DNA of 64,000 bases from Algoriphagus resistens (GCF_001442615.1 NZ_LMXN01000001.1:62001-126000); one strand, 5' to 3'; numbered from the stretch's first letter, positions 49,731-63,541 are shown. Notes: generated from the letters alone by a model not told the origin. Numbers and translations: made by a program.

Positions 49731-50897
49731 CTAACTGGCCAATACGGGCCTTCTTGCTAAGGATGGCTCCAATACTTCCTCGTAGATTTCCATAAGCTGC
49801 CTGGAAATAATACTTTGATCGAACCGCCTGATATTTCGATAACCCTTTTCGATGAGATTCTCCCGGTTGTTTGGATCTGAAAGCATTTCAATATTCTGAA
49901 TCAATCCGTCGATGTCATCGGGTTTGCCGTAAAGGGCACCATTTCCTCCTGCTTCACGAAAACATGACCCCGTACTCGTGATAACCGGAACGCCCATTCG
50001 CTGAGCCTCTATGATAGGAATTCCGAATCCTTCAAAATAGGATGGATAAATAAATACATGAGCCATCTTGTAGATTGCAGGAAGATCTTCAAAAGATACA
50101 TTGTGCAAGAAAATAACTTTGCTCTCTAAATTATGCTCAGCAATGTATTTTTTCAGAAGGGGAAGGTACGCTGTTGGCCGCCCTATTACTACCAGCGGAT
50201 ACTCCCAATCTTTACGTTCTTTCAAGGCTTGAAGAATCAACTGGACGTTTTTTCGCTTATCTATTGTGCTGACAAAAAGTAAATAGTGGTCAGGGATGTT
50301 ATACTTTTGCTTTACAACAAGGCTTTTTTCATAGCTCACATCCTGATGGAAAATTTCATGCACACCCTGATAGACAACCTTGATTTTTGACGGGTCTATC
50401 TGGAAATAGGAAATTAGGTCTTCTTTTGTTTGTTCGCTCACCGCGATTACCTGATCTGCAGCCATACATGAGCGTGACATTTTCAGTTTGTAGATCTGTA
50501 CATCTATTGGGTTGAACAGCTCTGGGTACCTACAAAAAAGTAGGTCATGCACCGTAACTACGTATTTGGTGGATTTATTTTTAAAAAGTGGGATTTCATT
50601 GCTAAGGCCATGAAATATGTCTAACTGACTTTCACAATGTTTAGCCCCCTGAAAAATACTTCTCCAAATACCTGAGGCAACGGGGAGTTTCCACAGATCG
50701 TTAGGAGTTATGGTTTTCTGATTAGAATTGTTGCATGCCTGGGATATCTCCATGGCTTCTCTACGGACTTCAGGGGTATATAAGAGGTAGTCGTTGGTTG
50801 GGAAATTTTGGCTCAATGACTTTAAAATAAACCTGCTATAATTGCCAAGTCCTGTAAAATTTTTGAATGCACGTTTTGCATCAAATCCGATTCTCAT
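49731..50897 (-). CDS. Family 4 glycosyltransferase
   Basis: A 388-residue GT-B transferase. ATG at 50897 is preferred over TTG at 50921, since MRIGFDAKRAFKNFTGLGNY is the usual GT4 beginning with the acceptor-side glycine loop. The C-terminal donor domain has LLFVSTIDKRKNVQLILQAL, VIGRPTAYL, VIFLHNVSFEDLPAIYKMA and the EGFGIPIIE (E-x7-E) motif. Related enzymes transfer mannose or glucose in O-antigen and capsule synthesis. It is transcribed toward the GT2 cluster and is probably a separate transcription unit of the same pathway. Confidence 0.9.
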   Translation of the reverse strand: MRIGFDAKRAFKNFTGLGNYSRFILKSLSQNFPTNDYLLYTPEVRREAMEISQACNNSNQKTITPNDLWKLPVASGIWRSIFQGAKHCESQLDIFHGLSNEIPLFKNKSTKYVVTVHDLLFCRYPELFNPIDVQIYKLKMSRSCMAADQVIAVSEQTKEDLISYFQIDPSKIKVVYQGVHEIFHQDVSYEKSLVVKQKYNIPDHYLLFVSTIDKRKNVQLILQALKERKDWEYPLVVIGRPTAYLPLLKKYIAEHNLESKVIFLHNVSFEDLPAIYKMAHVFIYPSYFEGFGIPIIEAQRMGVPVITSTGSCFREAGGNGALYGKPDDIDGLIQNIEMLSDPNNRENLIEKGYRNIRRFDQSIISRQLMEIYEEVLEPSLARRPVLAS

Positions 50898-51534
50898 ATA
50901 GGTGGTTGGTTTAGTCTTCAAGTATCTTAACGATGGTTTGGGCTATAACGCTACAGGAATACTGCCACAAATGAAAAAAAGCGTTCTACCCCAAGTAGAT
51001 CCTGATTATTCAAGAAACTCTTCTTTATCAATTCACCAATGTTTGGGAAAAAGCATTTGATACATCTTTACGTATTCCTTGCCGAATAAAAACTAAGGTA
51101 TATCGAAATGTGTAAGTTTACAAATTTTGTATGTTTAATACCCTTACAAAAAAACATTAAATTGTGTTTTTGTCATTTTATTTTGGATATAATTGGCACT
51201 TCTCCTAAAATTTTTTACGCTGATATAGGAACAATTTCTTTTGCCGGTCCTTGTCACCCAAGGTTTTATGGAGTTTCCTAATTCCTTGTTCTATAAGGTG
51301 AAAAAATCAGGCAGGTCCCGGGACACGATTGATTTGTTCAAGGCTCTGGGAACAAGTTGACCTATAGTTCCCCGGTGAAAACCCGAAGCGATTCTTTTGC
51401 AGTTTCTGACCGTTTTAATGAAGTAGCAGCGAATGCCCAGGATCAGAATATGATTTGTTGAAGACTTTTAAGCTGATGCTGATTCAAAGCCAATCGCCGA
51501 GCTCAGTAAATAATGGCTGACTTACGATAGGTAC
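50898..51534. other. Gene-poor region between the GT4 and HxlR genes
   Basis: 637 bp. The first half is very AT-rich (ACAAATTTTGT dyad near 51120). From about 51260 to 51470 the composition rises and short uninterrupted frames suggest decayed coding DNA, for example a plus-strand frame reading EFPNSLFYKVKKSGRSRDT near 51270 that stops at about 51360. No family is recognised and the assignment is weak. Confidence 0.35.
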
Positions 51535-51906
51535 CTAAAAACTGATAAATTCTCCCTTTTCCTTGACGGTCTGATTGCCCCATTGAGTAATAGCTTCCAA
51601 AATAGGCGCTAAAGTTTTGCCAAAATCTGTCAGGCTGTAAACAACTTTTACAGGTGGTTTTTTGCCATAGACTTTTCTTGCTACTAAACCGTCATTTTCT
51701 AATTTTTTCAACTGTAAACTCAACGTCATTTCTGTAATTGTTGGCATCTCCTTACGAAGTTCGTTGTACCGCTTAGCTTCGTCTTTCAAATGGTAAAGTA
51801 TTACTGCTTTCCATTTTCCGCCCACCAAATCCATAGTAAGACTGACCGTACAGGGATAGTTTTTCCCATTTAGTTTCACATAATCACCAATACATTCTGT
51901 TTTCAT
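51535..51906 (-). CDS. HxlR-family winged-helix transcriptional regulator
   Basis: A 123-residue dimeric DNA-binding protein. The family pattern is clear: CTVSLTMDLVGGKWKAVILYHL, then the winged helix RYNELRKEMPTITEMTLSLQLKKLENDGLV and PPVKVVYSLTDFGKTLAPILEAITQWG. HxlR proteins often sense electrophiles or redox state and control a neighbouring oxidoreductase. The flavodoxin-fold reductase is divergent, 109 bp away, and the spacer has two palindromes, each near a promoter. Confidence 0.93.
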   Translation of the reverse strand: MKTECIGDYVKLNGKNYPCTVSLTMDLVGGKWKAVILYHLKDEAKRYNELRKEMPTITEMTLSLQLKKLENDGLVARKVYGKKPPVKVVYSLTDFGKTLAPILEAITQWGNQTVKEKGEFISF

Positions 51907-51923
51907 TTTGCTGTTTTTTTAAC

Positions 51924-51939
51924 CTATCTGTTTAGATAG
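51924..51939. promoter_or_regulatory. Palindrome at the hxlR transcription start (candidate operator)
   Basis: CTATCTGTTTAGATAG: CTATCT and AGATAG arms around GTTT. It lies just downstream of the minus-strand -7 box at 51946-51953, where the hxlR transcript should start. Confidence 0.6.
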
Positions 51940-51942
51940 TTA

Positions 51943-51976
51943 TTGCAAATGTAGATTGCTAAAAATAGTTTTGCAA
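51943..51976. promoter_or_regulatory. Interlocked divergent promoters of hxlR and the flavodoxin-fold gene
   Basis: Plus strand: TTG at 51943-51945, 20 bases, TAGTTTTG at 51966-51973. Minus strand: TTG (CAA at 51974-51976), 20 bases, TACATTTG (CAAATGTA at 51946-51953). Each -33 box sits beside the other promoter's -7 box. Confidence 0.6.
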
Positions 51977-51992
51977 CTATAATAATTATAGT
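51976..51992. promoter_or_regulatory. Palindrome at the reductase transcription start (candidate operator)
   Basis: ACTATAATAATTATAGT, arms ACTATAAT/ATTATAGT about one central base. It immediately follows the plus-strand -7 box and shares the CTAT...ATAG ends with the palindrome at 51924-51939. Confidence 0.6.
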
Positions 51993-52015
51993 CCAAGTTT
52001 TAAAAATGAGGAAAG

Positions 52016-52657
52016 ATGAAAATATTTATTGTTCTCGCGCATCCTGAGGAAAAGAGTTTTAATGCAGCATTGTTTCACACTGCAATCAATGCTCTGGCAG
52101 GAGCTGGCCACGAAGTGAAAACAACGAATTTGTATATAAGTAATTTTCAGCCGGTAAGCGATAAAAGAAATTTTACACACCTGAAAAATGCGGATTATTT
52201 CAAGCAACAAGAAGAGGAAAAATATGCCTTACGACAAAATGCATTTTCGCCCGATATTTTATCAGAACAGGAAAAGGTACAATGGTGCGATGTAATGATA
52301 TGGCAATTTCCGTTGTACTGGTTTTCAGTACCTGCTATTTTAAAAGGCTGGATAGACAAGGTGTTTACTATGGGTAAATTCTACGATAATGGAAAAATTT
52401 ATGACAATGGATTTTCGGTTGGAAAAAAAGCCCTTCTTTCAGTAACAACGGGTGGCCCCCAGAAAAATTACGTGGCTGACAACTATGGAAGCATAAGCTC
52501 AATTCTATTTCCTATACATCGGGGAATACTGGAGTTTCTTGGTTTTTCGGTACTTCAACCGAAAATAATTTATTCTGTAGAACGGCTTGATGACAAAGAA
52601 AGAAAAATGATACTTGATCATTGGGCAGAAAGATTAATGAATATTGACAAAGAATAA
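52016..52657 (+). CDS. NAD(P)H quinone reductase-type flavodoxin-fold protein
   Basis: A 213-residue cytoplasmic FMN/FAD oxidoreductase of the Flavodoxin_2 group (MdaB/NQO-like). It starts with the fold's MKIFIVLAHPEEKSFNAALF strand and phosphate loop. MIWQFPLYWFSVPAILKGWIDKVF is the diagnostic active-site segment, and SVTTGGPQKNY lies near the flavin. The family reduces quinones or electrophiles by two electrons. It is divergent from the HxlR regulator and likely its target. Confidence 0.9.
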   Translation: MKIFIVLAHPEEKSFNAALFHTAINALAGAGHEVKTTNLYISNFQPVSDKRNFTHLKNADYFKQQEEEKYALRQNAFSPDILSEQEKVQWCDVMIWQFPLYWFSVPAILKGWIDKVFTMGKFYDNGKIYDNGFSVGKKALLSVTTGGPQKNYVADNYGSISSILFPIHRGILEFLGFSVLQPKIIYSVERLDDKERKMILDHWAERLMNIDKE

Positions 52658-52702
52658 GGGTATGGTTTTGGGGTGCATATACTAAAAAGGATTTTGAAGT
52701 GG

Positions 52703-53725
52703 CTACAGAACCTGAAGCCTGTGATTCAAACAGGACTGCCGTATCACCAATTTTGTCTCCAGGCTTTTAACTTCCAATCCAATGTCGGGATTATTGATTT
52801 TATTTAGCAAGTATATTGCCCCTATCGCACCCATTTCAAATGGCTGCTGGTTCACAGTGCTCAAGGTAGGATGTATAAAGGAAGAAATAGGTTCATCCGC
52901 ATAGCCGATCACTGATAATTTTTCCGGGATCGGGATTTTAAGTTCGCTTGCTACCTTGTATATCTCAAATGCCAGGTAATCACTGTAGGCAAATGCCCCA
53001 TCCACCTGGAAATTAGTCATACAAAACCTGATTTTTTCCACCAGATCTTTGCCGCCGCTTTCCAGGATCAGTTCCTCTTTTAATTCGATTTTATGCTTTC
53101 GAAGCGCCTCTTTATAGCCCATAAAGCGGTTGAAGGTTGTGGATAGATTTTCCGGTCCTTTTATATGGAGGAGGTTCTTACAACCAGTCTGGCATAAGTA
53201 ATCTACCGCAGAAAAAGCCCCATTGAAATCGTCAGAAACGACATAAGGAGTATCTATTTCCTCCGTAAATCTATCCACCAGTACCAGTGGAGTTCCGCTG
53301 TCCATCACCTCCTGCAGATGTTCAAACTTGTCATTCATTTTGGAGATGGTCGCGAGCATCCCATCAACCCGGGCATCCAAAAGTGTGTGTGTGGACTTGA
53401 TTTCCTGCATCTGATGTTCATTGGAGGTGCAGATCAGCAACTGGTATCCAGCCTGTGAGGTGACACTTTCAATTCCCGCGAGTAAGCAGCTGTAAAAATG
53501 ATGGGTAAATTCCGGAATGATCAGGCCTATGGTATGCGTACGGTTTTCCAGAAGACTTTTTGCAATAGGGTTGGGCCTGTAACCCAGTTCTTTGGCCAGG
53601 GAAATAATCTCAAGCCGTTTTTTCTCGCTTACCTTACCTCCTCCATTCAACGCCCGTGATACAGTGGAGGGTGTCACATGGAGTGCATTGGCAATATCAG
53701 TGATGCTTATTCTTTTCTTTTTCAT
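52703..53725 (-). CDS. LacI/GalR-family transcriptional regulator
   Basis: A 340-residue repressor. Helix-turn-helix and hinge are ISITDIANALHVTPSTVSRALNGGGKVS through ELGYRPNPIAKSL. The periplasmic-binding-protein-like effector domain follows (HTIGLIIPEFTHHFYSCLLAGIE, PLVLVDRFTEEIDTPYVVSD, GAIGAIYLLNKI). A perfect 16-bp palindrome lies 78 bp upstream of its start, facing the divergent dehydrogenase operon. The effector is probably a product of alpha-L-fucoside breakdown, judged only from the operon. Confidence 0.93.
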   Translation of the reverse strand: MKKKRISITDIANALHVTPSTVSRALNGGGKVSEKKRLEIISLAKELGYRPNPIAKSLLENRTHTIGLIIPEFTHHFYSCLLAGIESVTSQAGYQLLICTSNEHQMQEIKSTHTLLDARVDGMLATISKMNDKFEHLQEVMDSGTPLVLVDRFTEEIDTPYVVSDDFNGAFSAVDYLCQTGCKNLLHIKGPENLSTTFNRFMGYKEALRKHKIELKEELILESGGKDLVEKIRFCMTNFQVDGAFAYSDYLAFEIYKVASELKIPIPEKLSVIGYADEPISSFIHPTLSTVNQQPFEMGAIGAIYLLNKINNPDIGLEVKSLETKLVIRQSCLNHRLQVL

Positions 53726-53802
53726 TCTGGGTGGCTTGTTAGGCCTAATTTAGAATAAATGAACGAAAGCTGGTGGATTTTAGACCTGAGTTTGAATTAG
53801 CA

Positions 53803-53818
53803 GGTCAAACGTTTGACC
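53803..53818. promoter_or_regulatory. LacI-type operator between regulator and fucose-related operon
   Basis: GGTCAAACGTTTGACC is a perfect palindrome with the central CG step expected for LacI/GalR proteins. The right arm contains TTTG at 53812-53815, which could be a -33 box (with CAGATTTG at 53833-53840), so binding would block transcription of the operon. Confidence 0.75.
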
Positions 53819-53922
53819 AATATACTTTTAGCCAGATTTGTGATATTGGCTAATTGTTCTGGGAAAATGGTTTTATGCCATATAAAATCCCGAGCATTTA
53901 GGTGCTTGAAGCATTTTCAAAT

Positions 53923-54969
53923 ATGGAATTAGGACAAATCGGCATAGACGTACCTTCGATGATTATAGGGACAAGTTCCCTGGGCAATCTCTACGAAGCT
54001 AAGCCTTATGGACAAAAGCTAGAATTGGTTTTGGCGGCGCTGGAATGCTTTCCCAATGGGATAGTTTTTGATTCGGCGGGAAAATACGGGGCTGGATTGG
54101 CGTTGGAAACGTTAGGACAAGCACTCTATGATTTGCAAGTTCCAAAAGACAAGGTGCTGATAAGCAATAAAATTGGGTGGAAGCGTGCGCCTTTGAAAGA
54201 TATAGAGCCAACTTTTGAAAGAGATGTCTGGAAAGAACTTGCCTATGATGCGGTTCAGGATATCAGTTACCAAGGGATGTTAACTTGTTTTGAAGAAGGA
54301 AATAAATTACTCAAAGGCTACCAGACTCAGTTGGTGTCCATCCATGATCCCGATGAGTATCTGGATCAGGCTGTGTCTCCAAAAGATTATGAAAGAAGAT
54401 TCTCAGATATTCTGGAAGGCTATGCAGCATTGGAAGAACTAAAGCAAGCCGGCAAAGTGAAAGCTATAGGTGTGGGATCTAAGAACTGGAAAGTTATCCA
54501 GAAAATCTATCAGCATTATCCGCTCGACTGGGTGATGATTGCCAACAGTATGACAATCTACGATCATCCGGAGGAGCTGTTTAACTTTATGAAGCTATTG
54601 GAAAAAGAGGGGGTAGGAATAGTGAATTCAGCGGTTTTTCACTCGGGATTCTTGGTAGGCGGAGAATGTTTCGACTATCAAAAGATGAAGAAAACCGATT
54701 CGGATTATCAGAAAAGGCATCTATGGAGAACTCAGTACTTTGCCCTTTGTGAGGCATTTGCCATCGATCCGGCTCATGGCTGTATCCAATTTGCCATGCA
54801 ATTGCCAGGGGTCAATTCTCTGGCGCTGAATTCCACTTCCACACGTAGGGTACAGGCAAATGCAATGTTTTGCGAAACTCCCATTCCTGATTCGTTTTGG
54901 GATGCCTGTAAGGAACAAGGATTGATTGCCGGGTATTTATCAGAATTTAAATTGAATAAGACAGAATGA
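53923..54969 (+). CDS. Aldo/keto reductase, probable aldose (L-fucose-type) 1-dehydrogenase
   Basis: A 348-residue NAD(P)-dependent oxidoreductase. ATG at 53923 is preferred over GTG at 53902. The catalytic tetrad is visible: Asp50 in FDSAGKYG, Tyr55, Lys83 in LISNKIGW and His in VSIHDPDEYL. The layout resembles D-threo-aldose/L-fucose dehydrogenases and pyridoxal dehydrogenases. It would oxidise a free aldose, probably L-fucose released by the GH95 enzyme, to a lactone. The zinc dehydrogenase gene overlaps by 4 bp (ATGA), and a GH95 gene follows. Specificity is inferred from context. Confidence 0.85.
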   Translation: MELGQIGIDVPSMIIGTSSLGNLYEAKPYGQKLELVLAALECFPNGIVFDSAGKYGAGLALETLGQALYDLQVPKDKVLISNKIGWKRAPLKDIEPTFERDVWKELAYDAVQDISYQGMLTCFEEGNKLLKGYQTQLVSIHDPDEYLDQAVSPKDYERRFSDILEGYAALEELKQAGKVKAIGVGSKNWKVIQKIYQHYPLDWVMIANSMTIYDHPEELFNFMKLLEKEGVGIVNSAVFHSGFLVGGECFDYQKMKKTDSDYQKRHLWRTQYFALCEAFAIDPAHGCIQFAMQLPGVNSLALNSTSTRRVQANAMFCETPIPDSFWDACKEQGLIAGYLSEFKLNKTE

Positions 54970-55976
54970 AAATTTTAAGCTGCGTCTCTCCTGGCGAATT
55001 TAGCTTTATAGAAGGGGGATTACCGCAGATTTCCGGTGGAAGAGCTATTGTCAAGATTAAAAAAATCGGCATCTGCGGTACGGATCTGCACGCATTTGAA
55101 GGCACTCAGCCCTTTTTCTCATACCCGAGGATATTGGGTCATGAATTGGCAGGGGAAGTGATGGAAATCGAAGAAAATAAAGAAATATCCAAGGGGGACT
55201 GGGTGACTGTGATTCCTTATTTCAGTTGTAACGTCTGCGTGGCCTGTAGAAATGGCAAGCCTAATTGTTGTCAGAAAATCAGTGTATTCGGAGTGCATGA
55301 AGACGGAGGCATGCAGGAATTTGTCTCCTTGCCAATAGCTTCTTTGGTGAAAAGAGCAGGACTCAGCCTGGAGCAACTTGCCTTGGCCGAGCCATTTGCC
55401 ATAGGTGCCCATGGAGTGCGCCGGGCAGCAGTGAAGTCGGGTCAGTTTGTGCTTGTAATCGGTGCTGGACCGATTGGACTGGGAGTGATGGAGTTTGCGC
55501 GTATAGCCGGAGCAACTGTACTAGCGATGGATATCAACGAGAAGCGACTGGAGTTTTGCCGGGAAGTTTGGAACATTCCACATGTGGTGAAAGCAGGAAA
55601 TTCTGCCTATGGGCTAATTGAGGAGATCACAAACGGGGATTTCTGTGATGCCGTGATTGATGCTACAGGTAGCTTGACTGCAATCAACCAGGGATTTCAA
55701 TACATTGCTCATGGAGGATCCTACGTGCTTGTAGGCTTACAGAAAGGAGAGATAGCTTTTTCCCACCCTGAATTTCATAAGCGTGAGGCGACTTTGATGA
55801 GTAGCAGGAATGCCACCAGAGAAGACTTTGATCAAGTGTTGGATACTATGGCTTCCGGGCAGTTGCCACTAGAAAAATACATCACCCATCGGGTACAGTT
55901 TGATCAGGTAAAAGAGGATTTCCAGTCCTGGCTCAATCCGGAAACCGGGGTGATTAAGGCTTTGGTGGAAATGTGA
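54966..55976 (+). CDS. Zinc-dependent medium-chain alcohol/sugar dehydrogenase
   Basis: A 336-residue MDR enzyme. Catalytic zinc ligands lie in GICGTDLHAFEG and GHELAGEVMEIEE. The structural zinc cysteines are CNVCVACRNGKPNCC. The Rossmann part has VIGAGPIGLGVMEFAR and ATVLAMDINEKRLEF. Such enzymes oxidise polyols or sugar acids, for example threonine- or galactitol-phosphate-type substrates. Coupled by a 4-bp overlap to the aldo/keto reductase, it may oxidise a keto-deoxy acid later in a fucose oxidation route. Other steps of such a route are not seen here. Confidence 0.87.
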   Translation: MKILSCVSPGEFSFIEGGLPQISGGRAIVKIKKIGICGTDLHAFEGTQPFFSYPRILGHELAGEVMEIEENKEISKGDWVTVIPYFSCNVCVACRNGKPNCCQKISVFGVHEDGGMQEFVSLPIASLVKRAGLSLEQLALAEPFAIGAHGVRRAAVKSGQFVLVIGAGPIGLGVMEFARIAGATVLAMDINEKRLEFCREVWNIPHVVKAGNSAYGLIEEITNGDFCDAVIDATGSLTAINQGFQYIAHGGSYVLVGLQKGEIAFSHPEFHKREATLMSSRNATREDFDQVLDTMASGQLPLEKYITHRVQFDQVKEDFQSWLNPETGVIKALVEM

Positions 55977-56070
55977 ATTGAACAAAAAGCCATTGGAGGC
56001 TAAGCGACTAATGAAAAATGATTATTGAGTCCAATTGAGTCTAAAAAAGAAAACTTTAACAAACCCAAAA

Positions 56071-58554
56071 ATGCCTGATTATCAAAATTCTTTAAGAAGT
56101 TTATTTGCCCTTCTTTTTATTACTTTTTCCTTTCCGATAAAAGCACAGGAAAGCTCGCCGCTGACGCTCTGGTACCAGCAGCCAGCAGGAGATGTATGGA
56201 CAGATGCTTTGCCGATAGGCAATGGACGGCTGGGCGCCATGATCTATGGAAACGTGGAAAATGAGCTGATCCAGCTCAATGAGCATACCGTTTGGTCTGG
56301 AGGTCCCAATAGGAATGATAACCCGGATGCCTTGGCTGCTTTACCTGAAATCCGACGCTTGATTTTCGAGGGAAAGCAAAAAGAAGCTGAGGAGCTGGCC
56401 GCTAAAACTATCCAGAGCAAGAAGTCTCATGGTCAGAAGTTTCAGCCTGTTGGCGATCTGAATATTAAATTTGATGGGCACGATGTATATACGGATTATC
56501 GCCGGGAGCTAAATATAGAGCGGGCTGTTTCCAAAGTCAGTTATGAAATAGACGGTGTTACCTTTACCCGGAAAGCCATCGCTTCCTTTGCGGACAATGT
56601 GATCGCAGTTCATTTGGCTGCAAGTGAGCCAGGTAAAATATCTTTTACAGCATCCATGTCAACTCCGCAGCCCAATGCAATGATTGGAATAAATCCGGCA
56701 AATGAACTGACTATCTCAGGAACCACGACAGACCATGAAGGGGTAAAAGGGCAGGTGAAATTCTATAGTCTCACCAAAATCAAAAATCAGGGAGGTAAGC
56801 TTACTGCTACAGATACCTCCCTTACGATAAAAAATGCCGACGAAGCCACCATATATATTTCCATTGCGAGCAATTTCAATAATTACCTGAATCTCAATGG
56901 TGATGAAAATGCCAGGGCAGAGGCTTACATGGCAAAAGCAGCGACCAAATCTTTTGAAGATCTGCTGAATACAAATGTGGCGGATTATCAAAACTATTTC
57001 AATCGTGTAAGCTTGAATCTGGGTGAGACAGATGCTTCCCTGCTACCGACAGATGAGCGCTTAAAAAACTTTAGGACAGGGAATGACCCTCAGTTGGTCA
57101 CGCTTTATTATCAGTACGGAAGGTATTTGTTGATTTCTTCTTCCCAGCCTGGAGGACAGCCCGCAAATCTGCAGGGGATTTGGAACAAAGAGATGTCGCC
57201 CCCATGGGATAGCAAATACACCATCAACATTAATGCGCAGATGAATTACTGGCCAGCGGAGAAAACCAATCTGGCTGAATTGCATGAACCTTTCCTCAAA
57301 ATGGTCTCCGAGATGGCCGAGGCGGGAGAAGAAACAGCAAGAGTGATGTATGGAGCCCGAGGTTGGATGGCTCATCACAATACGGACATCTGGAGAATTA
57401 CCGGCCCTGTGGACGCGATTTTCTGGGGAATCTGGAGTGGAGGTGGGGCCTGGACCAGCCAGCATCTTTGGGAGCACTTCCAATATAGTGGAGATATGGA
57501 TTATCTTAAGTCAATCTATCCCATTCTGAAAGGCGCGGCGATGTTCTATGTGGATTTTCTGGTGGAACATCCCGATAGGCCCTGGCTTGTTGTCAATCCG
57601 GGAACTTCACCTGAAAATGCTCCTGCAGCACATGAAGGTTCTTCCTTGGATGCGGGCACCACCATGGACAATCAATTGGTGTTTGACGCTTTTAGTGCGG
57701 TTATCCAGGCTTCAGAGATGTTAGAAAAAGATCGGGCTTTTGCAGATTCGCTTAGAGCCATGCGGGATCGGTTGCCCCCAATGCAAATCGGGAAACATGG
57801 ACAACTGCAGGAATGGCTGGATGATATTGACGATCCCAATGACCATCACCGACATATTTCCCATCTGTATGGACTGTTCCCTTCCAATCAGATTTCTCCT
57901 TTGCGCACCCCCGAACTCTATTCTGCAGCTAAAAATACCCTTATACAGCGTGGGGATGTGTCCACAGGCTGGAGCATGGGATGGAAAGTGAATTGGTGGG
58001 CTAGGATGCTGGATGGGAACCATGCCTATAAACTCATCCAAAATCAGCTATCGCCGGTGGGGACCAATCAGGGAGGCGGAGGTTCCTATAACAACCTTTT
58101 TGATGCACATCCGCCTTTCCAGATTGACGGCAACTTTGGCTGCACTTCAGGGATTACCGAGATGCTGGTGCAAAGTGCCAATGGAGAAATTCATCTATTG
58201 CCGGCTCTACCAGAGGTTTGGCAAAATGGAAGCATTGCGGGAATTAGAGCTAAAGGAGGGTTTGAAGTAGTGGAATTGAAGTGGAACGAAGGGAAGATTG
58301 AGAAAGCGGTGATCAAATCCACTATCGGAGGAAACCTACGACTGAGGGTTCCAAACACTTTGAGTTTGGAAAATGGAGTTGCACTGAAGCATGCAAACGG
58401 CGAAAACCCGAACACTTTCTATCAGGTACCAGTTACTGCCGATCCAATTGTGGCCATAGAAGCTGAGATGATACCTGTGGACCTAAGCGATATGGAGCTA
58501 TATGATGTACAAACTACTGCAGGAGAGGTAATCACGTTGGTAGCAGGGAAATGA
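56071..58554 (+). CDS. GH95 alpha-L-fucosidase (or related alpha-L-galactosidase)
   Basis: An 827-residue exported glycoside hydrolase. ATG at 56071 begins the signal peptide (ends FPIKAQ). The in-frame TTG at 56035 is rejected. GH95 landmarks: [20 protein letters not shown] and [20 protein letters not shown] in the N-terminal beta domain, then in the (alpha/alpha)6 barrel [33 protein letters not shown] and [39 protein letters not shown] carries the catalytic aspartate region. It releases terminal L-fucose or L-galactose from oligosaccharides. Length is close to the family norm. It lies in an operon with two dehydrogenases and three esterases. Confidence 0.93.
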   Translation: MPDYQNSLRSLFALLFITFSFPIKAQESSPLTLWYQQPAGDVWTDALPIGNGRLGAMIYGNVENELIQLNEHTVWSGGPNRNDNPDALAALPEIRRLIFEGKQKEAEELAAKTIQSKKSHGQKFQPVGDLNIKFDGHDVYTDYRRELNIERAVSKVSYEIDGVTFTRKAIASFADNVIAVHLAASEPGKISFTASMSTPQPNAMIGINPANELTISGTTTDHEGVKGQVKFYSLTKIKNQGGKLTATDTSLTIKNADEATIYISIASNFNNYLNLNGDENARAEAYMAKAATKSFEDLLNTNVADYQNYFNRVSLNLGETDASLLPTDERLKNFRTGNDPQLVTLYYQYGRYLLISSSQPGGQPANLQGIWNKEMSPPWDSKYTININAQMNYWPAEKTNLAELHEPFLKMVSEMAEAGEETARVMYGARGWMAHHNTDIWRITGPVDAIFWGIWSGGGAWTSQHLWEHFQYSGDMDYLKSIYPILKGAAMFYVDFLVEHPDRPWLVVNPGTSPENAPAAHEGSSLDAGTTMDNQLVFDAFSAVIQASEMLEKDRAFADSLRAMRDRLPPMQIGKHGQLQEWLDDIDDPNDHHRHISHLYGLFPSNQISPLRTPELYSAAKNTLIQRGDVSTGWSMGWKVNWWARMLDGNHAYKLIQNQLSPVGTNQGGGGSYNNLFDAHPPFQIDGNFGCTSGITEMLVQSANGEIHLLPALPEVWQNGSIAGIRAKGGFEVVELKWNEGKIEKAVIKSTIGGNLRLRVPNTLSLENGVALKHANGENPNTFYQVPVTADPIVAIEAEMIPVDLSDMELYDVQTTAGEVITLVAGK

Positions 58555-58633
58555 GTTTGACATTATGTCAATTTCTAGCATAGACCGAAAATATAGAAGT
58601 AGTAAGTAGAAGCACATTTAAAACTGATCTATT

Positions 58634-62473
<3,840 letters not shown>

Positions 62474-62620
62474 AACCTGAAATTGAACTTTCCTGCTAAG
62501 TGCCTGGAAGCCTATTTATTTCGATTTTCTCGGAAAGCATCTCTTCACAGCTGCTCAAAGTCTGGGACTGTTTTCCAATTCTCTTAAACTTCTAAACAAG
62601 TAACAAAACCCAATAATACC

Positions 62621-63541
62621 ATGAACCTATTCAAAACCTCAATTCTGGCATCTTGCCTGTTAATTACCTCCTTTGCCATGGCGCAGGATGGCACTATTTA
62701 TCCTTTAGAAAACCCCGAAGAACCTAACGCCATACTACTCGGCACTGGAGGAGTAGAAAATCAGCCCGCTGCCGAAACCTGGTTTAAGCAATGGGGTGAT
62801 CCCATGGCGAGAAACATCACTACTGCTACCTTAACGCCATTTTTACCTGAGCCTGGCAAAGCCACAGGTGCTGCGGTAATCGTCGCCCCCGGTGGGGGAT
62901 TCAGATGGTTGTCCATGGGCAATGAGGGGTGGGAAGTTGCTCAGGCCCTTGCAGATAAGGGTATAGCAGCTTTTGTGCTCAAATACCGTCTGCGTCCAAC
63001 CCCAGAATCAATAGATGGTTTCAAAGAATCTATGAACCAGACCTTATCCCCTCCACCAGCCCCTGAGGATTCACAGACTGCAACGCGACCGGCCCCCGCT
63101 CCTTTCACTCTTTCAGATCAGCTAGAAGATGCTGAGGCTGCCTATGCAATGATTTTGGATCGGGCAGAGGAGTGGGGAGTGGATACTAAGCGTCTGGGAA
63201 TGATAGGGTTTTCTGCCGGAGCAGGATTGACTATGCATTGCACCCTTAATTCTGAGTTAATGAAACTGGCCTTTATCGGCCCTATATATGGCGGGATGGG
63301 TCCAGTGGAAGTTCCCGAGGATGCTCCTGCTATGTTCAATGTAATCGCAACAGATGATTTCCTTTTTAGAGGACAGTTCGGTGTGGTGGATTCCTGGTAC
63401 AAAGCAGGCATACCTGTGGAGTTTCACCTTTATCAAAATGGGGGCCATGGATTCGGCTTGGGCAATCCTGACCGAACCAGTAATCGATGGTTTGATGCTT
63501 TTATGTATTGGCTGGAGGTTAATGATTTTCTTGATAAGTGA
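62621..63541 (+). CDS. Exported alpha/beta-hydrolase esterase
   Basis: A 306-residue acetyl esterase/xylan-esterase-like enzyme with a signal peptide ending SFAMAQ. GAAVIVAPGGGFRWLSMGNEGWEVA gives the oxyanion loop, Ser198 in IGFSAGAGL the nucleophile and His276 in NGGHGFGL the catalytic base. Proteins of this type remove acetyl groups from plant or algal glycans. It follows the tandem esterase by 147 bp on the same strand, probably in the same operon. Confidence 0.88.
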   Translation: MNLFKTSILASCLLITSFAMAQDGTIYPLENPEEPNAILLGTGGVENQPAAETWFKQWGDPMARNITTATLTPFLPEPGKATGAAVIVAPGGGFRWLSMGNEGWEVAQALADKGIAAFVLKYRLRPTPESIDGFKESMNQTLSPPPAPEDSQTATRPAPAPFTLSDQLEDAEAAYAMILDRAEEWGVDTKRLGMIGFSAGAGLTMHCTLNSELMKLAFIGPIYGGMGPVEVPEDAPAMFNVIATDDFLFRGQFGVVDSWYKAGIPVEFHLYQNGGHGFGLGNPDRTSNRWFDAFMYWLEVNDFLDK

